Part shown: positions 8,758 through 17,526 of the stretch, piece after piece
Layout of the letters: every line of letters begins with the position of its first letter
Position numbering within the stretch: position 1 is the first letter of the stretch
From: Amycolatopsis thermophila
Lineage (GTDB): Bacteria > Actinomycetota > Actinomycetes > Mycobacteriales > Pseudonocardiaceae
DNA length: 64,000 nucleotides
Direction of reading: 5' to 3'
NCBI RefSeq assembly: GCF_030814215.1
Contig: NZ_JAUSUT010000001.1
Location: 6,882,001 to 6,946,000 of the forward strand
Program-made: the position numbers and the translations under genes
Notes under the pieces: generated by a model
What the model saw: the letters and a program-made list of their open reading frames with translations, nothing else
Database searches by the model: none
Told to the model about the DNA's origin: nothing

Positions 8758-9663
8758 GTGGAGCTGTCACAGCTGAGAGCTTTCGTCACGGTTTCGCGCA
8801 CCGGCACCATCGCCGCGGCGGCCGAGTGCCTGAACGTCACCTCCTCACCGCTGAGCCGCACCATCCGCGAGCTGGAACGCCACCTCGGCCGGGAGCTGTT
8901 CCTCCGCAGGTACCACCGGTTCGAGCGCACCCCGTTCGCCGAGGAGTTCCTGCCGCTGGCGGTGGAGATCCTCGCCCAGGCGGACGAAGCCGAACGTTTC
9001 GCGGCGGGCGAGGAGGCACCACTGCGCATCGGCGCGACGCCGTGGACGTCGAAACGGCTGACCCGGCAGCTCATGGAGTCCGCGGCGGAGCGGTCGGCGG
9101 GCACCCCCGAGTTCAGCTCCGACGTCTCATCGGTGCTCATCGAGTCACTGCGCCACGGCGAGCTGGACCTGGCACTCGTGCACCTCCCGGTCACGGCCCG
9201 CGGCGTTGCCACGGCGGGCCTGGCCCGCTACCGCTACTCGGTCGCCGCCGCGGGCGACCCCGATCTGCCCACGGGCCGTCCCCTCCGGCTGTCGGACCTG
9301 CGCGGCCGGAAGCTGCTGTCGTTCCCGCTGGCGATGCAGCCCGCGCCGATGAAGGCCATGCTCGACGCCCTCACCCGTGCCGGCGTGGAGTCCATCGCCG
9401 AGATCGACCTGCGCGACGTCATCGGCCTCGAAGGACGGATGGCGCGCACGGGTGAACTGATGCTCGCCATGCTCAGCGACGACCTGCCGACGGCCCGGTT
9501 CCTCGACCTGGACCGGCTGCGCACCTATCCGGTCGCGGACGGCGAGATCCGGTTCGAGATCGGACTCGCCTGGCGCGGGCGCGACTGCGTCCATCGCGCG
9601 GCCATCGACGCGGTCGTCGCCGCACTGAGCCCGGACGGCGACGACCTGCCGTTGCTCGGCTGA
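8758..9663 (+). CDS. LysR-family transcriptional regulator
   Basis: A 301-residue LysR regulator with the HTH at residues 1-60 (TIAAAAECLNVTSSPLSRTI) and an effector domain behind it. GTG start at 8758. It is divergent from the double CoA-transferase operon, the classical layout for a LysR gene controlling its neighbour. Its stop is 18 bp from the end of the convergent MaoC gene. The HTH is close to that of the LysR at 2024-2920. Effector unknown; a pathway acid or CoA ester is likely from context only. Confidence 0.9.
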   Translation: MELSQLRAFVTVSRTGTIAAAAECLNVTSSPLSRTIRELERHLGRELFLRRYHRFERTPFAEEFLPLAVEILAQADEAERFAAGEEAPLRIGATPWTSKRLTRQLMESAAERSAGTPEFSSDVSSVLIESLRHGELDLALVHLPVTARGVATAGLARYRYSVAAAGDPDLPTGRPLRLSDLRGRKLLSFPLAMQPAPMKAMLDALTRAGVESIAEIDLRDVIGLEGRMARTGELMLAMLSDDLPTARFLDLDRLRTYPVADGEIRFEIGLAWRGRDCVHRAAIDAVVAALSPDGDDLPLLG

Positions 9664-9679
9664 CCCGGCGGGCGCCGGG
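9664..9679. terminator. Short hairpin between convergent genes
   Basis: CCCGGC (9664-9669) pairs with GCCGGG (9674-9679) across a four-base loop, directly after the LysR stop and before the end of the convergent MaoC gene. It has no U-tract, so the terminator role is tentative. Confidence 0.4.
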
Positions 9680-9681
9680 CG

Positions 9682-10134
9682 TCAGTCCAGGTCCGCGCGC
9701 CGCGGCAGCCGCACGACCACCGCGCCGGGGCCCACAGTCACGCCGTCGTCGTCCTCGCAGGCCATGCGGACGGTGACCTCCCCGGTGGCCGGGTCGGCCC
9801 CGGTGACGGTGCCGGTGACCCGCGTGGTCGTCCCCACGAGGTTGAACCGGCCCATGCGGAACCCCTTCAGCGCCAGGATGCGCGCCCGAGGGCCGGCCCA
9901 GTCACGCACGCAGCGTTCCCACATCCCCATCAGGAACAGGGTGTTCGCGTAGGCGTCCGGCGCGCCCGTGGCCCGGGCGTACTCGCGGTTGTGGTGGATG
10001 GAGTTGAAGTCCCGGTTGGCGCCGGCCTCCATGACGAGGCGGTAGAGCGGGAGCGGGAACGCGACCGGCGGCAGCTCCTCCCCCACCCGCACGTCCTCGG
10101 CGTACCGGGTGTCCGGGACGGTCGGTGTGCTCAC
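9682..10134 (-). CDS. MaoC-like dehydratase, hot-dog fold
   Basis: A 150-residue hot-dog protein. The hydratase motif region RDFNSIHHNREYARATGAPD (about residues 41-60) supplies the Asp and His used by R-specific enoyl-CoA hydratases. It should add water to, or remove it from, an acyl-CoA. The GTG start at 10134 overlaps the stop of the upstream MaoC gene by four bases (GTGA) and has GGAG six bases upstream. The adjacent pair is arranged like known heteromeric two-subunit MaoC hydratases such as ChsH1-ChsH2, so the two products probably form one enzyme. Confidence 0.88.
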   Translation of the reverse strand: MSTPTVPDTRYAEDVRVGEELPPVAFPLPLYRLVMEAGANRDFNSIHHNREYARATGAPDAYANTLFLMGMWERCVRDWAGPRARILALKGFRMGRFNLVGTTTRVTGTVTGADPATGEVTVRMACEDDDGVTVGPGAVVVRLPRRADLD

Positions 10135-10727
10135 GACTGCTCCTTCCCCGCCGGGTGCGGGTCGTAGGCGTAGGTGCCGGTGCGCATCCGCGCCACCACG
10201 TCACCGGCGTCGGACACGATCTCCGACTCGAACGTGCTGAACGCGCCCCGCCCGACCCGGGTCTCCTTGGGCACGCACGACAGCAACCGCCGGCCCCGGG
10301 TGCCGAGGCGCTCACCCACCACCACCGGCCGGAGGAAGTCGATTTCGATGTCCGTGGCGAAGAACCCCGTGGTGCGCGGCGCAGGTCCCGGGTCGTCGTT
10401 GTTGATGGGCGAGCGGGCGGGCTGCGCGTCCGGGTCCGCCGAGTCGAACAGCGTCGCCTCGCCCGGCGCCCACATCGCCGGGATCGTGTACATCAGGACG
10501 GCGCTGCTCGGCGCGACCACCCCGTCGTACCCGGCGGCGCGCGCCGCCTCCTCGTCGTAGTGGACCGGACTGCCCAGCTCGAGGGGTTCGCAGTAGCGGC
10601 GGATCGTCCCGGGCTCGACGGCGTCGGCTCCCCAGGTGATGCTGCCGTCGGACAGGTCGGTACCGACCAGGGCGACCATGGTGTCCCAGGCGCTGACCCA
10701 GCCGGGCCGCTCGTCGTCGGCGCTCAT
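10131..10727 (-). CDS. MaoC N-terminal-type dehydratase subunit
   Basis: A 198-residue protein with a FAS1/MaoC N-terminal hot-dog fold, including RRYCEPLELGSPVHYDEEAA and the later FFATDIEIDFLRPVVVGERL. The catalytic hydratase motif is not evident, as expected for the non-catalytic half of a heteromeric MaoC pair; the adjacent 9682-10134 gene carries it. The ATG at 10727 overlaps the TGA of the upstream CoA-transferase (ATGA), and its own stop overlaps the next start (GTGA), so three genes are translationally coupled. Co-function with the CoA-transferase is inferred from this packing. Confidence 0.82.
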   Translation of the reverse strand: MSADDERPGWVSAWDTMVALVGTDLSDGSITWGADAVEPGTIRRYCEPLELGSPVHYDEEAARAAGYDGVVAPSSAVLMYTIPAMWAPGEATLFDSADPDAQPARSPINNDDPGPAPRTTGFFATDIEIDFLRPVVVGERLGTRGRRLLSCVPKETRVGRGAFSTFESEIVSDAGDVVARMRTGTYAYDPHPAGKEQS

Positions 10728-13228
10728 CGCATGACTCCTTGTTCCACGAGTGCCTTGATCCTTTCGTCGTCGTAGCCGAGCAGCTCCCCGAGCACCTTTT
10801 CGTTGTCCTGCCCGAAGGTCGGGGCGGCACACCGCACCACACCGGGTGTCTCGGACAACAGGTACCGCGGCCCTTCCACGGTCGTCTCCCCGTGCAGCGG
10901 ATGGGGCAGCCGCACGAGGTGGCCGCGGTGTGCCAGCTGGGGATCCGAGCAGAAGTCCGCGCTGGACGCGGACACGTGGGCGGGTACGCCTGCCGCTTGC
11001 AGGGCCGCTTCGACGTCGGCGGCGTACCGGGTGCTCGTCCACTCCGCGACCGCCTCCTCCAGCTCAGCGGCGCGGGCGAGCCGTCCGGCGGCGGAACCGA
11101 GCTCGGGATCGCCGACGAGGTCCGGCCTGCCGATCGCCGCGGCGAGCGCCCGCCACTGCGCGTCGGTGGTCACCGCGATCGCCACGTACCGGCGTCCCTG
11201 GTAGGCGTGCTCGTCGGGCAGGGCCGGGAAGACTCCGTGCGGCGCGTGTTCCCGGTCGGCGTTCCCCATTCGCGCCACGACGGTGCCGTTGTCGGCGTTG
11301 TCGGCGATCTCCGGCGCCTGGAACCACACACCGGCCTCGACCTGGGACACGTCGAGGTAGCACCCTTCTCCGGTGGCGTCCCGGCGGCGCAGCGCCGCGA
11401 GCAGGGCGACCAGGGAGAACCGCGGGCCGACGTAGTCGGTGTAGGGGCCGTAGGGCCCGAACGGGGGCCGGTCGGGCCACCCGACGATCGACTGGTACCC
11501 CGACAGCGAAGCGCCGATGTTGCCGTAGCCCGCCAGCGACGACCACGGTCCGGTCTGCCCGTTGATCGAGGTGCTGACCATGATCAGCCCCGGCTGCTCC
11601 GCGCGCAGGGTTTCGTGGTCCAGCGCCCAGCGGCGCATCAGACCGGGCGAGAAGGACTCGATCACCACGTCGGCCCACCGGGCCAGGTCGCGCGCGACCG
11701 CGCGCCCGGAGTCCGACCGCAGATCCAGGGTCACCCCGAGCTTCCCGGCGTTCCAGGTGCCGTAGAGGGCCGAGTTCTCGGGCCCGAAGACGCCGCCGTG
11801 GAAGGGCGGCATCAGCCGGGCGGTCTCGATCCTGGTCGAGGATTCGACGCGGACGACGGTGGCCCCGAAGTCGGCCAGTGCGCGGCCGACGACCGGACCG
11901 GCGACCACCCAGCTGAAGTCGAGGACCTTGAGCCCCTCCAGCGGAAGACGCCGGGTCCCCGCGACGGCCCTGGGCGCCGGGCGTTGCGGCGCGGACAGCC
12001 ACTCGTCGAGGACTTCACGCGTGTGCTCCCCCAGCGCCGGGGCCGGCCGCGTCAGCGTGCACCCGTCGGCGTCGGTGCGGGCGAACGGACCCGGCAGCGT
12101 GCGGGCACGCTCTCCCTCACCGACGGTGCGGAAGAACCCGCGCGCCGCCAGCTGCGGACTGGTGAGCACGTCGGTGGTGTCGAAGATCGGGACGCACAAC
12201 AGCTTGTACGCCATGGCCGCCTCGATGATCTCGGCCTTCGTCTTCGTGGCCAGGTGCTTCGCCACGGCGGAGCGCAACTCGGCCGTGTCGGCATCGGTGA
12301 ACTCGCCGGACTCGATGAGCCCGGGCACCGTCCGGAAGTCCAGCTCCGCGAAGCGCTCCACCGGTGCGCCTTCGGCGGCCATCCAGCGCAGGAAGTTGTT
12401 CGTGAACCCGCCCGAGGCCGGGCCGACGCCGATGTGGAACTCGACCAGACCGTCCCGGCACTCCCACTTCTTCAACGCGGCTTCGGTGCCGCTGCCGCTG
12501 CCCGACTGGTCGACGCGGGCCGCGCCGAGCGTCTGCCCGGCGGCCATGTCCTGGTTGACGTCGCCCACCGCGTCGGCGAGGACGCGGCCGAGCGTCGCCG
12601 CGCCGAGCGACGCCTGCGCGGACACGTCGACGAGCTGCCCGGCGCCGCTGGTGTCCCGCTCCCGGAGGGCGAGCAGGATTCCCGCCGCCGCGTCGGCCGC
12701 GGCGTGCAGGAACGCCTGCGGCAGTGAGATCCGCACGGGCGGGCGATCACCGTCGCGGTGTTCGTCCAACGGGCCGCCGGCCGCCCAGAGCACGAGGTCG
12801 GCGGCGTGGTAACCGGCTTTCGGCCCGGTCCGCCCGAACGCCGTCACCGACGCGTAGACCAGCCCGGGGTTGAGCGCGCGGAGATCGCCGGCGTCGAGAC
12901 CGCGCGGGCCCTGCACAGCGGGGCCGTCGGTCTCGATCACGACGTCCGCGACCGCGGCGAGCCTGCGGACCAGATCCCGGCCTTCCGGGGTGCCGGGGTC
13001 GGCCACGATGCCCCGCTTGTTCGCGGCGTAGGCCTCCCACACGTAGGAGGCATCGGGCCGTGGTGAACCGCCGGGAGCCCGCAGGTGCGGCGCCCTCCGC
13101 CGGGCACTGCTGCCCGATGGAGGTTCGACCTGGACCACGTCCGCGCCGAGGTCGGCGAGGATCCTGCCCGCGAGCAGACCCCGTTCGTCACTGAGATCGA
13201 GCACGCGCAAGCCGTCCACGAAAGCCAT
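10724..13228 (-). CDS. Double-length family III CoA-transferase (second tandem fusion)
   Basis: An 834-residue protein with two CaiB/BaiF domains (about 1-400 and 425-825). The second has VLDFSWVVAGPVVGRALADF and TDYVGPRFSLVALLAALRRR, with Asp at the expected catalytic position. The first reads RISLPQAFLHAAADAAAG there, with no acid, as in the other tandem fusion in this window. Start ATG 13228 has AGGAGAGG just upstream. It leads an operon with the two MaoC genes. The region upstream carries a nested inverted repeat at 13262-13318 and the same-strand TetR gene, which probably represses this operon. Confidence 0.88.
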   Translation of the reverse strand: MAFVDGLRVLDLSDERGLLAGRILADLGADVVQVEPPSGSSARRRAPHLRAPGGSPRPDASYVWEAYAANKRGIVADPGTPEGRDLVRRLAAVADVVIETDGPAVQGPRGLDAGDLRALNPGLVYASVTAFGRTGPKAGYHAADLVLWAAGGPLDEHRDGDRPPVRISLPQAFLHAAADAAAGILLALRERDTSGAGQLVDVSAQASLGAATLGRVLADAVGDVNQDMAAGQTLGAARVDQSGSGSGTEAALKKWECRDGLVEFHIGVGPASGGFTNNFLRWMAAEGAPVERFAELDFRTVPGLIESGEFTDADTAELRSAVAKHLATKTKAEIIEAAMAYKLLCVPIFDTTDVLTSPQLAARGFFRTVGEGERARTLPGPFARTDADGCTLTRPAPALGEHTREVLDEWLSAPQRPAPRAVAGTRRLPLEGLKVLDFSWVVAGPVVGRALADFGATVVRVESSTRIETARLMPPFHGGVFGPENSALYGTWNAGKLGVTLDLRSDSGRAVARDLARWADVVIESFSPGLMRRWALDHETLRAEQPGLIMVSTSINGQTGPWSSLAGYGNIGASLSGYQSIVGWPDRPPFGPYGPYTDYVGPRFSLVALLAALRRRDATGEGCYLDVSQVEAGVWFQAPEIADNADNGTVVARMGNADREHAPHGVFPALPDEHAYQGRRYVAIAVTTDAQWRALAAAIGRPDLVGDPELGSAAGRLARAAELEEAVAEWTSTRYAADVEAALQAAGVPAHVSASSADFCSDPQLAHRGHLVRLPHPLHGETTVEGPRYLLSETPGVVRCAAPTFGQDNEKVLGELLGYDDERIKALVEQGVMR

Positions 13229-13261
13229 GGCCTCTCCTGGGTTCCGCCGGCCCGGCCATTA

Positions 13262-13318
13262 CTGAACGAAAATGGTCGGTATTGTGGGCTCGAGGTTATA
13301 CCGACGAAGTTCGTTCAG
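13262..13318. promoter_or_regulatory. Nested double inverted repeat, probable TetR operator
   Basis: Outer arms CTGAACGAA (13262-13270) and TTCGTTCAG (13310-13318) are perfect inverted repeats. Inner arms GTCGGTAT (13275-13282) and ATACCGAC (13298-13305) are also perfect, with four bases between outer and inner arms on both sides. It lies between the TetR stop and the start of the double CoA-transferase. The same outer sequence recurs at 13985-14040 and 18169-18224, all beside TetR genes. Confidence 0.72.
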
Positions 13319-13333
13319 CAATAGCCTGGACGC

Positions 13334-13948
13334 TCAGCCCGCGGTCACGGCGCCGAGGACGAAGTCGACCAGCTGTTCCGCGTAGTCGGTCAACCCCTCC
13401 CCGACCCGCCCGCGCAGTTCGTCCGGGGTCGACAGTGCGTGGTTGAGACAGCCGCCCACGATGGCGTCGAGCAGCAGGGTGACGCTTGTGCCGGACTTCA
13501 GCTCGCCGCGGGCGATCCCGCGGCGGACGATCGCGCGGGCGGCGAGGACCTGCGACTGCCGGAGCTCCTTCACCCGTTCGGCGACTCCGGGTATGCGGTC
13601 GGCGTCCATCAGGAGCCTGGTGGTGACCCGGCCCGAGTCCCCGAAGAACGAGGTCAGCATCTGCCCGGCGAGCCGGACGAGGTCCTCGCGCACGGAGCCG
13701 GTGTCGATGTCGGCGACCGGGGTGACGCGCGCCTCCAGGCAGCTGGCCAGCAGCTCCTTCTTGTTCGGCCACCGCAGGTAGATCGACGCCTTGCCGACCC
13801 CCGCACGCCGGGCCACGGCGTCGACGGTGAACCTGCCCCAGCCGTCCTCGCCGAACACCTCCGCCGCCGCGCGCAGGACACGGCGGTCGACCTCGGGGTC
13901 CCGCGGCCGTCCGGCCGCCGGGGCCGCGTCAAGAGCGTTGCCGGTCAT
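13334..13948 (-). CDS. TetR-family regulator
   Basis: A 204-residue TetR repressor. The N-terminal HTH includes FTVDAVARRAGVGKASIYLR (about residues 40-60) and is preceded by AAGRPRDPEVDRRVL. The C-terminal ligand domain is of the kind found beside fatty-acid and acyl-CoA genes. It is closely similar in length and sequence to the TetR at 17527-18138. It lies between two copies of the shared inverted-repeat motif, upstream of the CoA-transferase operon and divergent from the MBL hydrolase. A CoA thioester ligand is inferred from context. Confidence 0.9.
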   Translation of the reverse strand: MTGNALDAAPAAGRPRDPEVDRRVLRAAAEVFGEDGWGRFTVDAVARRAGVGKASIYLRWPNKKELLASCLEARVTPVADIDTGSVREDLVRLAGQMLTSFFGDSGRVTTRLLMDADRIPGVAERVKELRQSQVLAARAIVRRGIARGELKSGTSVTLLLDAIVGGCLNHALSTPDELRGRVGEGLTDYAEQLVDFVLGAVTAG

Positions 13949-13984
13949 GCGCTCACCTTGCCAGAGCCGTGAGGAGGGTCATTG

Positions 13985-14040
13985 GTGAACGACATCCGAT
14001 CAGCATATAGTCGTCCTATTGCTGGACGTAACCTGTTCAG
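13985..14040. promoter_or_regulatory. Probable TetR operator, paired TGAACG elements
   Basis: GTGAACG (13985-13991) and, inverted, TGTTCAG (14034-14040) are separated by 42 bp in the divergent region between the TetR gene and the MBL hydrolase. The right arm is less perfect than in the two other copies. CATATAG inside may be a -10 element for one of the divergent promoters. Confidence 0.55.
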
Positions 14041-14062
14041 TATTTTCGGAGGGGAGTGGACC

Positions 14063-15148
14063 ATGCCGGCCGACCAGGGCATCGAAGTCCTCGGGCTCGA
14101 GCAGCAGGCAGCCTGGCGGGCCAAGCAGCTGCCCCCGGCCGAGAAGCTGCCGGGCGGGCTGTGGTCGGTTCCGGTGCCCATCCCGGACAACCCGCTGCGC
14201 TACACGTTGTCCTACCTCGTGCCCGCCGACGACGGTCTGGTGGTCGTCGACCCGGGCTGGGACACCGACGAGGGCTGGCGCGCGCTGCTCGACGGTCTCG
14301 CCGCGGCCGGTGCCTGCACCGCCGACGTGACCGGGATCGTGGCCACCCACGTGCACCCCGACCACCACGGACTGTCCGGCCGCCTGCGCGCCGAATCCGG
14401 CGCGTGGATCGGCATGCACCCGGCCGAACGGGACACCCTGCCCCACCGGCACCGCGGCGAGCACGGCGACCTGCGGGCCGAGTTCACGGCGTGGCTGCGC
14501 ACCTGCGGTGCATCAGAGGCGGACGCCACGGACCTGCTCGGTACCCTCGCGGCCGCCCCTCGTCCGGCCGACGAGATGGCCGAACCCGACGTGCTGCTGC
14601 ACGACGGCGACCTCGTTCCGATGCGCGGGAGGCGGTTGCGCGCGGTCTGGACCCCCGGGCACACCCCCGGTCACCTGTGCCTGCAGGAGCCCGACGCCCG
14701 GTTGCTGCTCACCGGTGACCACGTCCTACCCCGGATCACCCCGGCCATCGGCACCCGGCTCGACACCGCCGAACCACCGCTCGGACGGTTCCTCGGCTCC
14801 CTGGCACGGACCGCGACGTTCGACGACCACGACGCGCTTCCCGCGCACGAGTACCGGTTCCGCGGCCTCGCGCGGCGCAGCGAGCAGCTGCGTGCGCACC
14901 ACGAGCAACGGTGCCAGGAGATCCTCGCCGTCACCGCAGAACTCGGGCGGCCCACCGTCTGGGAGGTAGCCACCCACCTGACCTGGTCGCGGCCGTGGCC
15001 GGAGATCGGCTTCATGAAGGTGAGCGCCGTCGCCGAGACCGCCGCGCACCTCGAACACCTCGCCGATCAGGACCGCATCCACTGGAACAAACCCGAATCC
15101 GGCACGGCCGGCGCACTACGGGTCAGCACGAACAGGAGCATCCTTTGA
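14063..15148 (+). CDS. Metallo-beta-lactamase-fold hydrolase
   Basis: A 361-residue MBL-fold protein. The metal-binding motif THVHPDHHG (about residues 95-103) is intact, with further ligands in TPGHTPGH and TGDHVLPR. The family includes glyoxalase II, lactonases and CoA-thioester hydrolases, so a thioesterase or lactonase role fits the locus. The C-terminal third (about 270-361) resembles the winged-helix-like tail of LACTB2-type hydrolases. Start ATG 14063 has GGAGGGG upstream; an earlier in-frame start at 13982 would overlap the operator. Its TGA overlaps the TTG start of the next gene. Confidence 0.88.
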   Translation: MPADQGIEVLGLEQQAAWRAKQLPPAEKLPGGLWSVPVPIPDNPLRYTLSYLVPADDGLVVVDPGWDTDEGWRALLDGLAAAGACTADVTGIVATHVHPDHHGLSGRLRAESGAWIGMHPAERDTLPHRHRGEHGDLRAEFTAWLRTCGASEADATDLLGTLAAAPRPADEMAEPDVLLHDGDLVPMRGRRLRAVWTPGHTPGHLCLQEPDARLLLTGDHVLPRITPAIGTRLDTAEPPLGRFLGSLARTATFDDHDALPAHEYRFRGLARRSEQLRAHHEQRCQEILAVTAELGRPTVWEVATHLTWSRPWPEIGFMKVSAVAETAAHLEHLADQDRIHWNKPESGTAGALRVSTNRSIL

Positions 15149-17517
15149 GCGACAACGACATCGACCCGCGTACCCCGGTCGTGGTGGGCGTCGGGCAGTT
15201 CGCCGAACGCCTGGAAGACCCCGGGTACCAGCGCCTGTCCGCCGTGGACCTCGCCGCCGCCGCCGTCCGCGCGGCGCTGGAAGACACCGGCGCCGACCCC
15301 GCGGCCGTCGCGGCCGCCATCGACACCGTCGGGGGCATCCGCCAGTTCGAGACCTCCACCCCCGGGGCGCCCGCACCCCTGGGCAAGTCGGACAACTACC
15401 CCCGATCGGTGGCCAACCGGGTCGGCGCGGCGCCGGCCCGCGCGATCCTGGACGTCGCGGGCGGACAAGGCCCGCAGCACCTCGTCACCGAGTTCGCGGC
15501 GACCATCGCCGCCGGCGACTCGCAGGTCGCGCTCGCCTTCGGGTCCGAAGCGATCTCCACCGTGCAGCACCTGGCCAAGGCCGAGGACAAACCCGACTTC
15601 ACCGAGCACGCCGAAGGCAGCCTCGAAGACCGCGGCTTCGGCCTGAAGGGCCTGATGTCCCGGCACCAGGCGATGCACGGGCTCACCGACGCGCCGAGCC
15701 AGTACGCCCTGTTCGACAACGCGCGGCGCGCCCGCCTCAAGCTGTCGCGCGAGGACTACGCCGCGGCGATGGGCGAGCTGTTCGCGCCGTTCACCAAGGT
15801 CGCCGCCGCCAACCCCTACGCCGCCGCTCCGGTGGAACGCAGCGCCGAGGAGCTCGTCACGCCCACTGAGGCGAACCGGATGATCGCCGATCCCTACCCG
15901 CGCTACATCGTGGCCCGGGACAAGGTCAACCAGGGCGCGGCGGTGCTCGTCATGTCCGTCGCGGCCGCCGAACGGCTCGGCGTGCCCCGTGAGAAGTGGG
16001 TCTTCCTGCACGGGCACGCCGACCTGCGTGAGCGCACCCTGATGGAGCGCACCGACCTGAGCGCGAGCCCGGCGTCCGTCATGGCGTCCCGGCACGCCCT
16101 GGAGCTGGCCGGCGTCGACGTGGCCGAACTGTCCACACTGGACCTCTACAGTTGCTTTCCCGCCCCGGTCTTCAACATCTGTGACGGGCTCGGCCTGAAG
16201 GCCGACGACCCACGCGGACTGACCCTCACCGGAGGGCTGCCCTTCTTCGGTGGTGCGGGGAACAACTACTCCATGCACGCCATCGCCGAGACGGTCCAGC
16301 GGATGCGGGCCGAGCCGGGCACCTTCGGGTTCGTCGGCGCCAACGGCGGGCTGATGAGCAAGTACTCCGTCGGCGTCTACTCGACCACCCCGGTCGAATG
16401 GCGCGCGGACGACAGTGCCGCGCTGCAGCGGGAGATCGACTCCTGGCCGGCGCCGGAAGAAGCACTGCAGGCCGACGGGTGGGCCACCATCGAGACCTAC
16501 ACCGTCAAACACAGCCGCGGCGGCAAGCGCACCGGCGTCGTCATCGGCAGGCTCGAAGCCGACGACCGCCGCTTCGTCGCCATGACCCAGGACGGCGACG
16601 AGGAGATCCTCGCGCACCTGTCCGCCGGCGAACCGATCGGCACCCGCGTGTTCGTGCGTTCCTTCGGGTTCGGCAACCGGGTCACCACCAGCGAAGCCCG
16701 GATGAACGAACTGTTCCCGCCCCGCGCCCCCGGGTTCCGCGAGGACTACGAGCACGTCCTGGTGCGCCGCGACGGGCACCTGCTGGAGATCACGATCAAC
16801 CGCCCCGACGTCCGCAACAGCCTGCACCCGCAAGCCAACGACGAACTCGACGAGATCTTCGACGCCTACTTCGCCGACCCCGACCTGTGGGTCGCGATCC
16901 TCACCGGCGCCGGGGACAAAGCCTTCTCCGCGGGCAACGACCTCGGCTACTCCGCCTCGGGCAAACCCGTGTGGGTGCCCAAGAACGGGTTCGCGGGCCT
17001 GACCAGCCGCCGGGACCTGCCCAAGCCGGTCATCGCCGCGGTCAACGGGTTCGCCATGGGCGGCGGGTGCGAGATCGCCCTGGCCTGTCACCTCGTGGTC
17101 GCAGACGCCACGGCGAAGTTCGCCCTGTCCGAAGTCAAGGTCGGACTCGTCGCGGGGGCAGGCGGGCTGGTCCGGCTGCCGCGCACGGTCCCGGCCAAGG
17201 TGGCCACCGAGATGATCCTCACCGGACGGCGTCTCAGCGCCGAAGAGGCCCAGTCCTACGGTCTGGTCAACCGGGTGACCGAGGCGGGCAAGGCACTCGA
17301 GGGTGCCCGGGCATTGGCGGCCGAGATCATCGACGGGTCCCCCACGTCGGTCCGCGTGTCACTGCAGATCATGGCGGAGACCTCCGGAATCGCCGACACC
17401 GTCGACGCGGTCACCCATCCCTCCTCCGCCTTCGAGGACCTCATGCTCAGCGAGGACATGGTGGAAGGCATCACCGCCTTCGCCCAGAAGCGGCGCCCGG
17501 TGTGGCACAACCGCTGA
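15145..17517 (+). CDS. Fusion of SCP-x-type thiolase and enoyl-CoA hydratase
   Basis: A 790-residue fusion. Residues 1-380 are an SCP-x-like acetyl-CoA acetyltransferase (TPVVVGVGQFAERL, LPFFGGAGNNYSMHAIAET, ANGGLMSKYSVGVYST). Residues 400-510 are a small beta-rich OB-like domain (TVKHSRGGKRTGVVIGRL). Residues 525-790 are a crotonase with AFSAGNDLGYS and GFAMGGGCEIALACHLVVA. The classical thiolase nucleophile is not visible; the aligned segment reads DVAGGQGPQHLVTE. The TTG start at 15145 has AGGAG at six bases and overlaps the MBL stop (TTGA). The fusion would couple hydration with C-C cleavage or formation. It is a single continuous frame without internal stop. Confidence 0.88.
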   Translation: MSDNDIDPRTPVVVGVGQFAERLEDPGYQRLSAVDLAAAAVRAALEDTGADPAAVAAAIDTVGGIRQFETSTPGAPAPLGKSDNYPRSVANRVGAAPARAILDVAGGQGPQHLVTEFAATIAAGDSQVALAFGSEAISTVQHLAKAEDKPDFTEHAEGSLEDRGFGLKGLMSRHQAMHGLTDAPSQYALFDNARRARLKLSREDYAAAMGELFAPFTKVAAANPYAAAPVERSAEELVTPTEANRMIADPYPRYIVARDKVNQGAAVLVMSVAAAERLGVPREKWVFLHGHADLRERTLMERTDLSASPASVMASRHALELAGVDVAELSTLDLYSCFPAPVFNICDGLGLKADDPRGLTLTGGLPFFGGAGNNYSMHAIAETVQRMRAEPGTFGFVGANGGLMSKYSVGVYSTTPVEWRADDSAALQREIDSWPAPEEALQADGWATIETYTVKHSRGGKRTGVVIGRLEADDRRFVAMTQDGDEEILAHLSAGEPIGTRVFVRSFGFGNRVTTSEARMNELFPPRAPGFREDYEHVLVRRDGHLLEITINRPDVRNSLHPQANDELDEIFDAYFADPDLWVAILTGAGDKAFSAGNDLGYSASGKPVWVPKNGFAGLTSRRDLPKPVIAAVNGFAMGGGCEIALACHLVVADATAKFALSEVKVGLVAGAGGLVRLPRTVPAKVATEMILTGRRLSAEEAQSYGLVNRVTEAGKALEGARALAAEIIDGSPTSVRVSLQIMAETSGIADTVDAVTHPSSAFEDLMLSEDMVEGITAFAQKRRPVWHNR

Positions 17518-17526
17518 CCCGCGCGG

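Noticed and set aside
5684-8776. 1030-codon plus-strand open frame
   Set aside because: Antisense to the double CoA-transferase; no domain and extreme Arg/Pro content.
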